A model generated the notes under the pieces. The model was not told the DNA's origin, ran no database searches, and saw only the letters and a list, made by a program, of their open reading frames with translations. DNA of 64,000 bases from Welwitschia mirabilis (Eukaryota > Gnetophyta > Gnetopsida > Welwitschiales), in the NCBI GenBank assembly GCA_051453625.1, contig JBOZIK010000001.1:261937229-262001228 (forward strand), in the 5' to 3' direction. The translations under genes were made by a program, and so were the position numbers. Shown in pieces: positions 23,710-34,320 of the stretch (position 1 is the first letter of the stretch; the number at the start of each line of letters is the position of its first letter).

Positions 23710-25425
23710 GGTGTATTTCTCTAAGTTAGAGGTAAAATACTTAATGATATTAGTTGGTTTATTTTTTATTCTTGTTTCATTCTTCTATGTTTTACTTCTT
23801 TTAGATGTTTAATGATTTTGCCTACACTTTAGTTTTCTCTAGATGAGGGTTTAGGTCATGTTTAACTTACTTCCAGTAAATCTTCAAAAAATTTCTAAGC
23901 ATCATCTAAGATTTGGTTCAACAAGCTGCCTTCAAAGAAAAATCTACAAGTTGTATTGTATAAATGTTTAATCCACTATAAAAATAGTTAACTAGTTCTA
24001 CCTATGAAAAGGCATCTACAAGTTGGAATGTAGAATAACAAAAAATCTCTCATAGGCAGAGGCATAATCTTCATTAAGCATTTATTAGAAGTTAATAAAT
24101 TTTTTATTATGCTTTTGGATGATGGTTTCACTCATAAATTTCTTGATAAAGGATTCTTGAACTTGACTTTAAGATTTTAGGATTTTTTAGAAAATCATTC
24201 TAAGCCATAGTTTTTCTTTATTTCTCAAAGTGATGGAAAATATAATCATGTAGGTTCTATTACTTATACTTTTCTTAAAATTTTGAAAGTAATGACAAGT
24301 TATTCTATATTGACAATGTGTTGTAAAGAACCTTCATCAGGTTCTTTACTAAAGGTAGAATAATCATTTAAGTTATAGAGTTCTACATCATCACTGAGAG
24401 GTAAGTCAAAATGAGTTTAGATTTTATGTTTCTTATTTGTTATAAGTTATTTACAAGTGATATGCGTATTGGTTTGAGAAGAAGTGGTAGTAGAAGTTCC
24501 AATAATAAGAGGTGGGTTTTGTGAGATAGGTTGTTTAAGCTTTTGAACTGAGGTAGACATGGTAGCAAAATCAGATTCTATATAAATAAAATTGAAAATT
24601 GTAGNNNNNNNNNNNNNNNNNNNNNNNNNNNNNNNNNNNNNNNNNNNNNNNNNNNNNNNNNNNNNNNNNNNNNNNNNNNNNNNNNNNNNNNNNNNNNNNN
24701 NNNNCAACACCTTTCAAGCATCATCTAGGGTTTGGTTTAACAAGTTGGCTTTACAAGAAAAATCTACAAGTTGCTTTATATGATTGTTTCACCCACTGTA
24801 AAAATAATCAACTAGTTCTACCTGTGAACAGGCATCTATAGGGTTCGAACATAAAGCAACAAAGAATCTCTCATAGGCAAAGGCATAATATTCATTAGGC
24901 ATTTGTTGAAAGTTGGTAAATTATTTCTTATGCTTCTAGATGATGGTTTCACTCATGAATCTCTTGATGAAGGCTTCCTAAACTTGACTCCAATATTTTA
25001 GACTTTTGTGGAGAATCATTCTAAGTCAAAGTTTTACTTTATCTCTCAAAATGATGGGAAAGATAACCATGAAGGTTCTATCACTTATTCATTTCTTACC
25101 ATTTCCAAAATTAAGGACAAGTTGTTCTATATTAGTAATGTGTTGTAAAGGATCTTCATTAGGTTCTCCACTAAGGGTAGGATAAGCATTTAGGTTATGT
25201 AGTTCTATATTATCATTAGGAAATAAGTCAAAAGGACTTTGTATTTCATGTTTCTTATTTGTTATAAGATCTCTAAGAGTGACATAGGTATTGGTTTGAG
25301 AAGGAGTAATGGTAGGGATTCCAATGACAAGGGGTGGATTTGAAGAGATAGGTTATTTAAGCTTTTAGACTAAATCAGACATGATACCAAAATTAGACTC
25401 TATGAAAATAAAAGTGAAAATAGCA
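23710..25425 (-). pseudogene. E1 gag remnant (two copies)
   Basis: Gag builds the virus-like particle. On the minus strand, copy 2 (25,425-24,705) reads TNTYVTLRDLITNKKHEIQS, ELHNLNAYPTLSGEPNEDPL, WSQVQEAFIKRFMSE, KQFTNFQQMPNEYYAFAYER and LVDYFYSGLNNHIKQLVDFS. This is the retrotransposon Gag pattern (W..L.EAF...F, then F.Q...E....AWERF, then YF.GL). Copy 1 (24,604-23,885) repeats the same blocks with more decay, for example SFDLPLSDDVELYNLNDYS. The N-terminus near 24,560 reads MSTSVQKLKQPISQNPPLI. Frames shift in both. E2 and E3 carry the same Gag. Confidence 0.7.
23885..25425. repeat. ~720-bp gag duplication around a 100-N gap, diverged
   Basis: 23,885-24,604 and 24,705-25,425 align end to end around exactly 100 N, but differ by perhaps 15-18%, far more than the other gap-flanking pairs. 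The right copy keeps more G/C. It may be an old tandem duplication, or two different family copies joined by the assembler. Confidence 0.75.
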
Positions 25426-26020
25426 AAAATTTCAAAATCTTATGTACATTTATTGTTTTTACTTGTTTTGATTTCTAAATTTATTAAACCTTCTTTAATA
25501 TTTTTAGCAATCAATAGCTACTCTCTGTGGCATTTTTCTTTTTTACCAAATTTAACCATTCATGCTTAGTCTTGGATCTATAAAGTTCCATTCATGTCAT
25601 CATTAGGATAATATCTTAGATTAAAAAAACACAAAAATCATAAGAAAGAAAAAAGTAAAAAATAGAAATGGAAGACTAACTATGATAGAAAATTTAAAAA
25701 ATAGACTGTCGTTTACTTATGTCATCTAGATGACCAAGGGGATGATGGAACAAAACCCTAAAAAATTTTTTAAAAAAAACTGAAATAAAAAACTAATGGC
25801 TTAGAGGCCTTCATCACCATAAGTCATCTGAATGATGAAGTGGATGACAAAATTTTATTACAGAATAGAAAAAAAATACCTTAATTTGAAAATATAAAAC
25901 TAACTTTGCAAAAAAGGAAAACCTATGCTACTGCAGAGACTATTACATCAGTACTATAGCAAGCATCTTAACTGAAATACTTATCAAAGCAATGATAACT
26001 CTTGAACCCTAAGTAGCCTT
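25426..26020 (-). other. E1 leader between primer site and gag
   Basis: Untranslated leader of E1. It carries two clear copies of the palindromic motif: GTCATCTAGATGACC followed by GGGGATGATGG at about 25,718-25,748, and GTCATCTGAATGATG followed by GTGGATGAC at about 25,822-25,852. No frame is supported. Confidence 0.5.
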
Positions 26021-26313
26021 CCCTAGTAATGGAGCCAAGATGTTGTGGCGCATATTTATGAAATGTTTACATCCTGAGTAGAATTTTGTTAATCACAAAN
26101 NNNNNNNNNNNNNNNNNNNNNNNNNNNNNNNNNNNNNNNNNNNNNNNNNNNNNNNNNNNNNNNNNNNNNNNNNNNNNNNNNNNNNNNNNNNNNNNNNNNA
26201 AAGTAATGATAACTCTTGAAGCCTAAGCAGCCTTCCCTAGTAATAGATCCAAGATGTTGTGGCACGTATTTATGAAATTTTTACATCCTGAGTAGAATTT
26301 TGTTAATCACAAA
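25986..26313. repeat. 114-bp duplication around a 100-N gap at the LTR/primer-site junction
   Basis: 25,986-26,099 and 26,200-26,313 are equal in length with several mismatches and flank exactly 100 N. Each copy contains the primer site and the LTR end, so the 5' LTR border appears at 26,041 and again at 26,255. Confidence 0.85.
26021..26038 (-). other. E1 primer-binding site (copy 1)
   Basis: The minus strand reads TTGGCTCCATTACTAGGG, two bases after the LTR end (ACAACA). It is close to the TTGGCGCC...GCCGGGG pattern that pairs with the 3' end of tRNA-Asp and is usual in Athila/Tat elements. A second, more decayed copy lies at 26,235-26,252 because this spot is duplicated around a gap. Confidence 0.7.
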
Positions 26314-27326
26314 TAACAATGCACAAACATAATAGACTAATATAGATGAGAGTTAACCCAAATGTCATACTCTATCGAAGGCTAAATTACAAATTAAGAT
26401 AGTTACTTTTAAAAGCGAAATACTAGTAACCTAATCTATANNNNNNNNNNNNNNNNNNNNNNNNNNNNNNNNNNNNNNNNNNNNNNNNNNNNNNNNNNNN
26501 NNNNNNNNACAATGCACTTAACCTAAACTAACTAAGCACAACCTTGACAAAGGTTTCCCTCATAACCTATATCATAAGAGAAACTATCATCAGATCTCAA
26601 GCAACATAAACTATAAGGGAAAGAAATGTTCACACACTAAAGCACAAAAAAGAAAATGTTTTATATTAGAAATCACACTTCATCTATGTCACAAAGTAGC
26701 TATATTTTAACATAGGATACACCACCCAACACTGGGAACATCTCTCTGGAAGTATAGGATGGTTTTCTAGCCCTTTAATCTTTTTGCACAAGAATTTTAG
26801 GTGCAAATGAAGATAAGAAAAAGTTAAGGGGAAGATCTCTATTTATTGGCTAAAGAAATAAAACAACACAAATAAAGAGATATAGGTAAAACTATAACAA
26901 CCATGCAAAGAGGAAACAAAAAAACAAGTGATGAAATTTTGGTGAATGTTTAGTATGAGCATTAAAATAGTATCATCTGGTTGATCATCTAAACAATTGA
27001 GGAGATGATGCCACCTCATAATTAATCGACATTAGCTACCAGTCAGATCTTAGTTAGCATCCAATTAGCATGATCATTCATAATATCATCTAAATGATGA
27101 GGTGAACGATGGCCTTCAATAATTATTTAGTTATTGCATTAACATTGATATTTGCAAGAAGTTATCATTAGAAATACAAAGTATTCATATTTTCTCAGAA
27201 TGATTGTGAATTATCATGAAGATTGTATATTTTCATCCTTATCATGAAAACCAAGCATATACCTATATTTACCTGTAAAATAATGCAAAATACCCTATCA
27301 AATATGCATAAGTTGGTAGCACAAGA
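26255..27326 (-). repeat. E1 5' LTR
   Basis: About 1.07 kb homologous to the 3' LTR at 11,644-12,736. The inner end reads TGTTGTGGCACG on the plus strand and the outer end GTAGCACAAGA, a one-base change from the family's CACAACA. It contains a 68-N run (26,441-26,508) and motif copies at about 26,972-27,012 and 27,084-27,115. The outer end abuts the right target duplication. Confidence 0.8.
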
Positions 27327-27331
27327 CTCAT
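27327..27331. repeat. Target-site duplication of E1, right copy (ctcat)
   Basis: CTCAT directly follows the E1 5' LTR and matches 11,639-11,643. Confidence 0.7.
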
Positions 27332-28800
27332 GACGTGTATTTTTTCATAAAATGTTAAGGGTCTTACAAATATTATTAAGAAATATATGATAAAAATATT
27401 TATTAGATTTATATTTATTTTATAATATAATTATTGTATGATAGAAATATGGTGTAATAGACCATTCTCTTTTGAGGACACAAAATAATCCTTTTTCTCT
27501 TTTGCATATGGTTAAGCTCTTGGAATAGATGATCTTTTCATAAAGTATTACAAATAGTTTTTGAATAATGTTAGTCCAAATCTTTTTCAAATTTTTAGGA
27601 AGGGAGTGTCTAAGGAAAGTCCTATATCTTTTATTTACTAAGATAAATATCATTGACAAAGAAGATAGAGGTCAATTGCTTAATGATTAGATACTAATTC
27701 ATTTATTTAACACATCTTATACAGTAATTATTAAAATGATTACTACACATTCCAAAAATCTCTTACTCGTGCTTATTCATCCTAAATAAACTAAATTTAC
27801 TTTTGGCATATTTATTTTGAATAATATTATATTATTATGAGAAGGTTAGGAGTGGGACTATTACTCAAGGATAAATGTCACTTTTATTTAAGTGCATTCT
27901 TTTAAGACCTACAATTACATATCTTGGCTATTTATTTTAAAGATGTTAAAAAATCTTGTATTTATTAATTATCTTCTAAACTACATTTTGATATTAATTA
28001 AATATGTTTATTTCTTAATCATAGTGAACTAAATTTCCTATAACTCCTTTTTGTTAAGAGGATTAGTAAGTCAAGGATGTTCCTTTATGGTTACTTTATG
28101 AGCTTCAGTGTCTTAATAATATGAATTAAGCTTATACTTATTATTTTTTAGATGATGCTTTTCTTCATTAGAAATATACATCAAGATACTTAGGTCCTAA
28201 TGAAGTGCATAAAAATATTTTATTAAGATATTAATTCATGCATAACTTATGCTAATATTGAATTTTATGATCTTATTTTATCTCATTTTCTATGAGATCC
28301 TCTATTTTAGCTCCTAAAGATTCACAATGATTTATATCTAATTTGTATTTTTTAGTTTGGATATACTTCTTTATGGTGGATAAAAATTGGAATTCATGAA
28401 AATCCTATACACTCTCATCAAATCCCTAAGATTATGGTATTTAAGTGTAAAGCATTTCAAAGATATTTAGCCATCAATATATCCTTCTTCCATTTGCTAG
28501 AATGGATTTAAAGAAAAATTATCTCCTTTTTCTATTTACTAGAATGAAGCCAAAGTAGAATTATCCCTCTCAAATTACTATAAGAGAAATTTTTATGTTT
28601 TTCAAAATGACATTTATGCTACTTACAATAATGTAATAATAAAAGATGTTCTTAGTGATTAACACTAGTCCTATATAACTCCTTTTCACAAGTATTCTTA
28701 TAGAGATGGTTATGTGTATTAACTTTAAGAAGTATCCACCTTTTTTCAATGGTCATATTATTTGGAAGTTAATATTAATGAAGAAGGATGATAAATGATT
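27332..28800 (+). mobile_element. LINE B, continuation: ORF2 endonuclease region
   Basis: Just past E1 a plus-strand frame reads NVKGLTNIIKKYMIKIFIRF at about 27,353-27,415. This fits the 'WN(V/I)RGL' start of L1-type endonuclease ORF2, which nicks target DNA. Further on, near 28,390-28,470, the frames give KLEFMKILYTLIKSLRLWYL and SVKHFKDI, similar to the 'K..L....L..WN...FG.I' part before the RT of plant LINEs. No RT is found before the LTR fragment at 28,801. With ORF1 at 10,780-11,480 this suggests one LINE split by E1. The middle is too decayed to read. Confidence 0.45.
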
Positions 28801-29130
28801 TATTTAGCATAAAATATGGCTATACCTGTATCTATATTTACATATGTAATTGCAAGATTATCATAGGAATATGAATCTTATGTTTTTAAATCCAACTTTT
28901 ATCATTAATAACTAAGACTTCCATTTGTAATGTAGTCCTAATGATATTATTTTTAAGATATTAATTTAGTAAGATATAATAGTAAAATATTATATAAATA
29001 AGATCTGTAACTATGACAAAATGATATTGTATAGCATATTATAAGAGAAACGAGTATTATTAAGTAGTGGATTGAGTTAGAGATGAGGTATATCCTTAAG
29101 GTCTAGAATAAACTTAATAATAATGAGTTG
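28801..29130 (-). repeat. LTR fragment of gypsy family B
   Basis: The sequence from TATTTAGCATAAAATATGGC onward, including ATAGGAATATGAATCTTATG, aligns with 53,962-54,090 (TTTAGGAATATAAATCTTGC), the inner end of the gypsy B 5' LTR, in the same orientation. No primer site precedes it, so it may be a solo LTR or a 3' LTR. The right border is uncertain. Confidence 0.4.
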
Positions 29131-29533
29131 ATTATTTAAGAAAAGAAAATCTAGTCTATAATTAATCTAAATAAGTTCCATAAAGGATTCAATAAATCTC
29201 AAGCTATATTACATAATTTTATTTATCATATTAATAATGGTGAAGATTTATATGCCACGTTAACTCTCATAACTAACTCTAAAAGCATGTGTAGTATGAC
29301 TTCAATTCCAAAAAACATTAAATGTAAGTAAGCTATGCACAAGAAATAGTAATATACAGGAGGAAATAAGCAAATTAGAAAATATAATTTTCCCAAAAAA
29401 GATTTTATTTCTTATTATTATTATAAAAATAGGAATTGCTTTTATAGGTAAGCACATCAAATTAACATTTTCACTAAGGTTTTTATCTCTTTCAAGTATA
29501 TTTGCATGATACAACTTCTAAGTGTCATAGAAA
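29131..29533. other. Possible copia 3' LTR region, unproven
   Basis: On the minus strand this follows the purine-rich run of the copia element, where a 3' LTR should start. I found no second copy upstream of the element, so no LTR can be called. Confidence 0.25.
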
Positions 29534-29884
29534 TTCCCCCTCAACATAGAAACATGCTCTGTTACAAGGAAACTAAAGCTCCCAGAGGAAAACCTTAGGA
29601 ATAAGGGTTATAATAATACCTCTTAATAGGTATTACTATGTGAGAAAACAACTTTTTCATAGAAGAAGTTAATTTATTGCTACACATCCTATAGTAGATA
29701 CAAGTCTATGAAATATTACACATTTGATAATACTAGTTCAAAATGTACTACACTATCCACAATACTAGGTAAAATTTCTACTAGAGATTCTATTATACCA
29801 AGATAGAGATTGAATTGAAGCAGAGACTTTAAAAGCCAAATAAAACCCAATATGTAATAAAAGATGAGATTCTTAAACTCAATG

Positions 29885-30229
29885 TTATTTGAATCTTGGA
29901 CTAAAAATACTAGAAATTCACTTGACTAAGTGGTTTCATGAGGATATTAGTGGTTTTCTATATGGTTGGATAGTAAATACACATAATAAATTCATTTTGT
30001 ATGAGTTCCATGATTTTGTGGATCCTAATACCAAAGTGTTCTCTCTTGTTATGATGCATTAGATATTTTGCTATGTAAATTATTAATTGATTATTGATGA
30101 AGAGCTTTGTTTTCTTATTTTTTAAGTTTAACAATAATTTTCTTAATCATTAGATCTCTTTACATGTCTTAAAAACAACTATGTATTCTACCTCAGCAAA
30201 AGGTTATGTTATAGTTTTTCGATGCTAAA
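29885..30229 (-). pseudogene. Copia RNase H remnant
   Basis: Minus strand: YNITF, then VEYIVVFKTCKE, WLRKLLLNLKNKKTKLFINN, LIIYIAKYLMHHNKREHFGI, ILMKPLSQVNF. These fit the copia 'TEAEY.A...A.KE..WL..LL', 'DN.SA..LA.NP..H.R.KHI' and 'DI.TK.L' blocks. The catalytic Asp expected in the third string reads Asn (FINNQ), a G-to-A type change. Confidence 0.75.
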
Positions 30230-31240
30230 CAATAAGATAAAGATGATGTCCCTAAGAATGTGATATACATTGATGTTGACAATGAAGTATCATTTTCTTT
30301 AGTGAAGTAAAAATCAAAGTTTGCCTTTAGGATGAATAAATAAATTTTCTTATATGTAAAACCTTATTTTTGGTCTTATTTAAGTATCTTAGTACTTTCT
30401 TAGTAGCATTTATATGACTAGTCTTGGGTGCATTAAGATATCTTAATAGTACATAAATAACATAAGATGTATTTGGTATATTTTGGTTACATATATCAAA
30501 CTTTTTACTATTCTTTTGTATTTAGCTTCACCTATAGATTCTGAGACTTTATTAATGGATATTTTTACATATTTTTTCCAAAGGCATTACAAATTCTTTG
30601 GAATTTTCTAATTCAAATTTTTAAAACAAGTCTCTAATGTATGTATTTTGAGTTAAGGATAATTCATCATTCTCCTAAATTATTTATACATCAAGGTAAA
30701 ATCTAGTTAATTCAAGATCAAAAATTTTAAATGCCTTACTTAGATCACATTTTATTCTTTTGACATCAACTACCTCACTTTCAATATGAGTGTGTTATTT
30801 ATATACACCACTACATAAGCACATTTGTGTCTATTAGTTTTAATGAAGAAAGTTGCATAAATATATTAATAGTTATACAATTTAAATCAAATGATGTTCA
30901 AATGAATTACAAGACTAGTTTATAATGCTATCAGTGCTTGCTTTAGTCCATATAAATATTGTATCAATTTATACATCTTCTGTTTCTACTCTTTTACTTT
31001 AAACCCTTTTGGACATGTCAAGTATATCTCTTATTTCAAATATCCATGAAGGGAGAAAATATCTATGTCTAATTAATGGGTCTTTCATCCTCTTATGCTA
31101 CTAAAGCAATCAATATTCTAATGGTAGTCCATTTTGTTATTAGTGTAAAGAATTCATTATAATCAAGTACTTTATTTTGTCGTATATCTCAAGTAACAAG
31201 CTAAGGTTTATGTCATTTTAAAAAGTCGTTCAAATTATAA
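30230..31240 (-). pseudogene. Copia reverse transcriptase remnant
   Basis: Minus strand: DIRQNKVLDYNEFFTLITKW, TTIRILIALVA, LHGYLK then EIYLTCPKGFKV, KLIQYLYGLKQALIAL, and near the end EAKYKRIVKSLIYV. These are the copia RT blocks 'GY.Q..G.DY.ETF.PV....TIR..L..A', 'FLHG.L.EE.YM.QP.GF' and 'L.KSLYGLKQ..R.W'. Stops and frame changes are frequent, and the YVDD box region is too decayed to score. Confidence 0.75.
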
Positions 31241-31999
31241 TTATTTAAAAGAATTAATTTTTTAGTTAATGTAGTACATCCTAATAAAAAAAGGATGAAA
31301 ATTTAATTATAATTTTCAATAATACTACATATTATTCTTTTATGGTCTTTATCTATTGATCATGTTGAATAGCATCTTTAAATGTGGGTGGCTTATCATC
31401 TTTAATAGATGAATGAATTTTGGCCTTTTTATCATTATGAACATCTTGTTAAGTATATTCTAACCAAGTTATTCATCTTCATATTTGAGCATTATTAGCA
31501 TATGATTTTCTACTAAAACCATGATTATACATGTTAGGTGCACAAAATTGCTTAATCTTTAAAGGTTGCAATGTGAATTTTATAATTTAAAAATCAAAGA
31601 ATTAGTAAATAAGTCTCTCCTTCAAACCATAGGATATTAATCATCTAGAATAATTACAAGGAGGAAGGAAGAATGCATCTAAGGATCATTATATGAGATC
31701 TTTTAGAATATGAAATAATTAGAAATAATGGTTTTATGATTCTTAAAAAGGTACACGTCTTATCTATTCTAGCCTGATTAATAGCTAATAAATATACCAA
31801 TGTAAACATGTGCACTAAGCTTATTACTATGTTCACTAGGAATATGGATGTAATATTGATTAAAAAACACATGAAGATGTTATAGCATGGCTTATAATCA
31901 TATCATTTTTTATTAGGAAAGATATTCCTTTTAGAGTGACATTTGACAGTATTATTGAAATACATCATAGTACTTACTATTTCATCCTAGAAATAGGTT

Positions 32000-32650
32000 T
32001 TAAAATCATAAAAATACATCATAGATCATGTCATATTCATGATGATGTGATTGAATCTTTTAGAAATTCTATTTTATTAGATTGTTTTTGGATAAGTATT
32101 TAGATGTCGAATGCTTTTTAAAGTGAGATAGTCCTTAAATTTACAAATGTATTCTTTTAACAATTTTTAGAGTGAAAATCTTTTATCTTTTATTTTAATT
32201 CCTTTTCCACTTTGGTCTTAGAAGCTTTAAAAATTTGCAAAGCATAATACTTTAAGTTATAAAGTATACCCAAGCCATTTTGCAATTATTCATTAATGAA
32301 TGATATAAAATGAAAAAGGCCTTAAACTATAGGAATTATCATTGGAACCCATAGATTGCTATAAATGAGTAAAAATTTATGATCATCTTGAAATTTTCAT
32401 AGTGTAAAATGTTGTTGATTTGTTTTGCTCATGATTCATACATCGCACTATGGAAAATCGCATGCAATGAATGGAATAATATGATGTCCATTCTCATGCA
32501 TTACCTTCAATATACGAATAATAGGATGGCCTAGTCAATCATGCCATTATAGCAAGGAAGAAATGTGATCTAGTAAAGCAATATAGTAAATCTTTCACAT
32601 CTTGACATAGCCTTGAAAATGTATAAGAATCACATCCATATATCCCTTCA
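32000..32650 (-). pseudogene. Copia integrase remnant
   Basis: The minus strand reads HPIIRILKVMHENG at about 32,500-32,540 (the 'LWH.RLGH.....L..M' pre-integrase block), then SNLWVPMIIPIV and LFHFISFINE, LGILYNLKYYALQIFKASKT and KVEKELK. This fits the copia 'D..GP.....GG..YF..FIDD.SR..WVY.LK.KSE....FK.F' core. The Asp of the D-x-x-G-P block and those of the IDD block read Asn or Glu. Stops interrupt. Confidence 0.65.
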
Positions 32651-32778
32651 TGATAATATTTTATTTATTATCACTAATGTTGACTAATTTCTTTATCATG
32701 AAGATAGAATGGTCTTCTCTTACAAAGGTTGTAAGTGATAGAAAATAAGACCTTAATGAGGGAGTATATATAGAACAT

Positions 32779-32985
32779 TTAACATAGTTTATGAGTAAGA
32801 AATATCAGGTTAAGCATAACCAAATCATATCCTTTTACTAGAATTAGAGTTCTACTTGTTCGATATACTTTTCTAGGTGCTTCAACAAAATCCTCAAAAT
32901 AATCTTTCTTATAGGTCATGTGCCTAGTGCTACTAGTATTAAGAATACATATCTTATGAAGATTTTTATGCTCCCTTAGATACAC
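32779..32985 (-). pseudogene. Copia protease remnant
   Basis: A 68-codon open stretch on the minus strand reads CILNTSSTRHMTYKKDYFED, then FVEAPRKVYRTSRTLILVKG, then DLVMLNLIFLTHKLC. This is the copia protease pattern 'W.LDSG...HMT....F'. The active-site D-S-G reads N-T-S, so it is dead. It lies between the Gag-like part and the integrase, as expected for copia. Confidence 0.75.
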
Positions 32986-33239
32986 AAAATAGGGATATTA
33001 AAAGATGACATTAAATTGAAAGCACTCAACATCATTGAAAGAAATAGAATCCATAGTTACTACATTAGACTTAGATGTAGACCTGATCTTCTTTTAAGGT
33101 ATCCTATAAAAGTTGGTGGTATGATCTTATCTTTTGAAACAAAAGAATTAATATTTTTTCTTCTAAGGAGTAGTATTAGTATGATCTGGTTATTTCTTAC
33201 ATTGGGTTTGACTACATTAAAGTGCAAAATCTAATAGTT

Positions 33240-34060
33240 TCTTTTGAATAGCCTTATCATTATTTTTATCTTTAGAAGCAAGGAATTTTCTTAAAGAATT
33301 TTTATGTTGTTAAGGTCCACCATAAGAATGAGGAATTTTAAAAAGACTATCAAAGGATAAGAATCCCATGAATTTAAAGTAGTGTTTAGTGATAATGAAA
33401 TTCTTACTAAGTATATTAAAGTTCATTTTAGAAAATTATTTGTTTTCATGTAACAACATAAAATATAGTTGCATAAGTATGGATCCTCTAAACAAAATTG
33501 GACCAAGTTAATGTAAGGAATAAAAACTTGATTTTGTGGATCAATCTTATCTTATTAGGTCTTGATGTTTGTCATGTATGTAATTAATTATCTTATCTTT
33601 CCCTTTTATAATTCAAATTATTCATGCTAGTTATGAGACTAATGAGTTCTAAGTCATTCTTCATATAAAATACATTCCATAAAGTATAAAAGTGGGAATA
33701 AATTGTATGATTGCTATAAATGAATTTATTATATTGAAAAGATACTAATTTACACATAATCATCATAAATTTACTATTGATATTTCTCCAAGAATCTTCT
33801 TTGTCTTGGTTCTAATGAGTCACATGCACTTTCTCAAGGAAATCCTTATCAAAACCATAAATACATATAATTAACATAAAATCCTCATGATAATCTTTTA
33901 ATCACTGACCATATTAAAGAGTAATTCTAATATTAGTCATGATTGCAATTGTTACAACTAATGTAAATTATTTTAATAGTATCAAAAACTTGCCCTTTAA
34001 GGTTTCCATGGTTTGATAAAATTAGAAGAGTAGATGATAAGTTGTGAGGTAGCATTCCTT
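33240..34060 (-). pseudogene. Copia Gag-like region
   Basis: Minus-strand frames upstream of the protease include KEDSWRNINSKFMMIMCKLV, SFQYNKFIYSNHTIYSHFYT and YTLWNVFYMKNDLELISLIT. Order and position suggest Gag. A sure zinc knuckle could not be read (a weak candidate is LDFAL followed by CSQTQC near 33,200), so this is an inference from position. Confidence 0.4.
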
Positions 34061-34320
34061 TTTAGGTGGATGTTGCTCACATCCACAATAGACTAATGGA
34101 TTGATCCTTTAAACAAATTATGATTATTAACTCAAAAATAAAAAGAAATAAATAGAGAGATAAAATGATATAGTTGATGTGACATGGGATCTTGCTCACA
34201 TTCATAAGTTTAAATAATTTATCTAAGTTACAATGATGTAAAAACAAAAATATTAAAAAAGAATTATGATAAATAGATGTAGTTAATTTGAAAAGGATAT
34301 TTCTTACATTCACAAGTTGA
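34040..34320. repeat. Imperfect ~110-118-bp tandem repeat, about 2.5 copies
   Basis: The block ttGCTCACATtcacaagtt starts at about 34,072, 34,190 and 34,300, each followed by a related AT-rich stretch with ATGATAAATAGA-like and TAGTTGATnTGA-like words. Spacing is 118 and then 110 bp. It lies at the 5' side of the copia Gag region, possibly in its leader. Confidence 0.55.

Larger units (their letters stand above)
11644..27326 (-). mobile_element. E1: near-complete Athila/Tat-type Ty3/gypsy LTR retrotransposon
   Basis: Minus-strand element with both LTRs, a 5-bp target duplication (ctcat), primer site, gag, protease, RT, RNase H, integrase, an extra 3' frame (ORF-X) and a purine tract, in the order expected for gypsy elements. 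The coding parts read as recognisable peptides but carry stops, frame changes and replaced catalytic residues, so it is dead. It spans 15.7 kb including N runs of 11, 100, 100, 702, 168, 616, 100, 100, 100, 100, 100 and 68 bases. Several 100-N joins are flanked by duplicates, so the true length is shorter. Domains, RT flavour (F-M-x-D-F box), GIDFIGP in integrase and the tRNA-Asp-type primer site place it in the Athila/Tat group. It is nested in LINE B. Confidence 0.85.
29534..34060 (-). mobile_element. Ty1/copia retrotransposon remnant
   Basis: On the minus strand the order is a Gag-like region, protease, integrase, RT and RNase H. Protease and integrase before RT is the copia order, opposite to gypsy. 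A purine run, TTGAGGGGGAATTT (plus-strand position about 29,532-29,545), lies beyond RNase H and fits a polypurine tract. Stops are many and the protease and RNase H have lost catalytic Asp residues. LTR borders were not found, so the ends given are those of the recognisable interior. Confidence 0.7.

Noticed and set aside
34077-34313. 78-codon minus-strand frame
   Set aside because: It overlies the irregular tandem repeat and has no family match.
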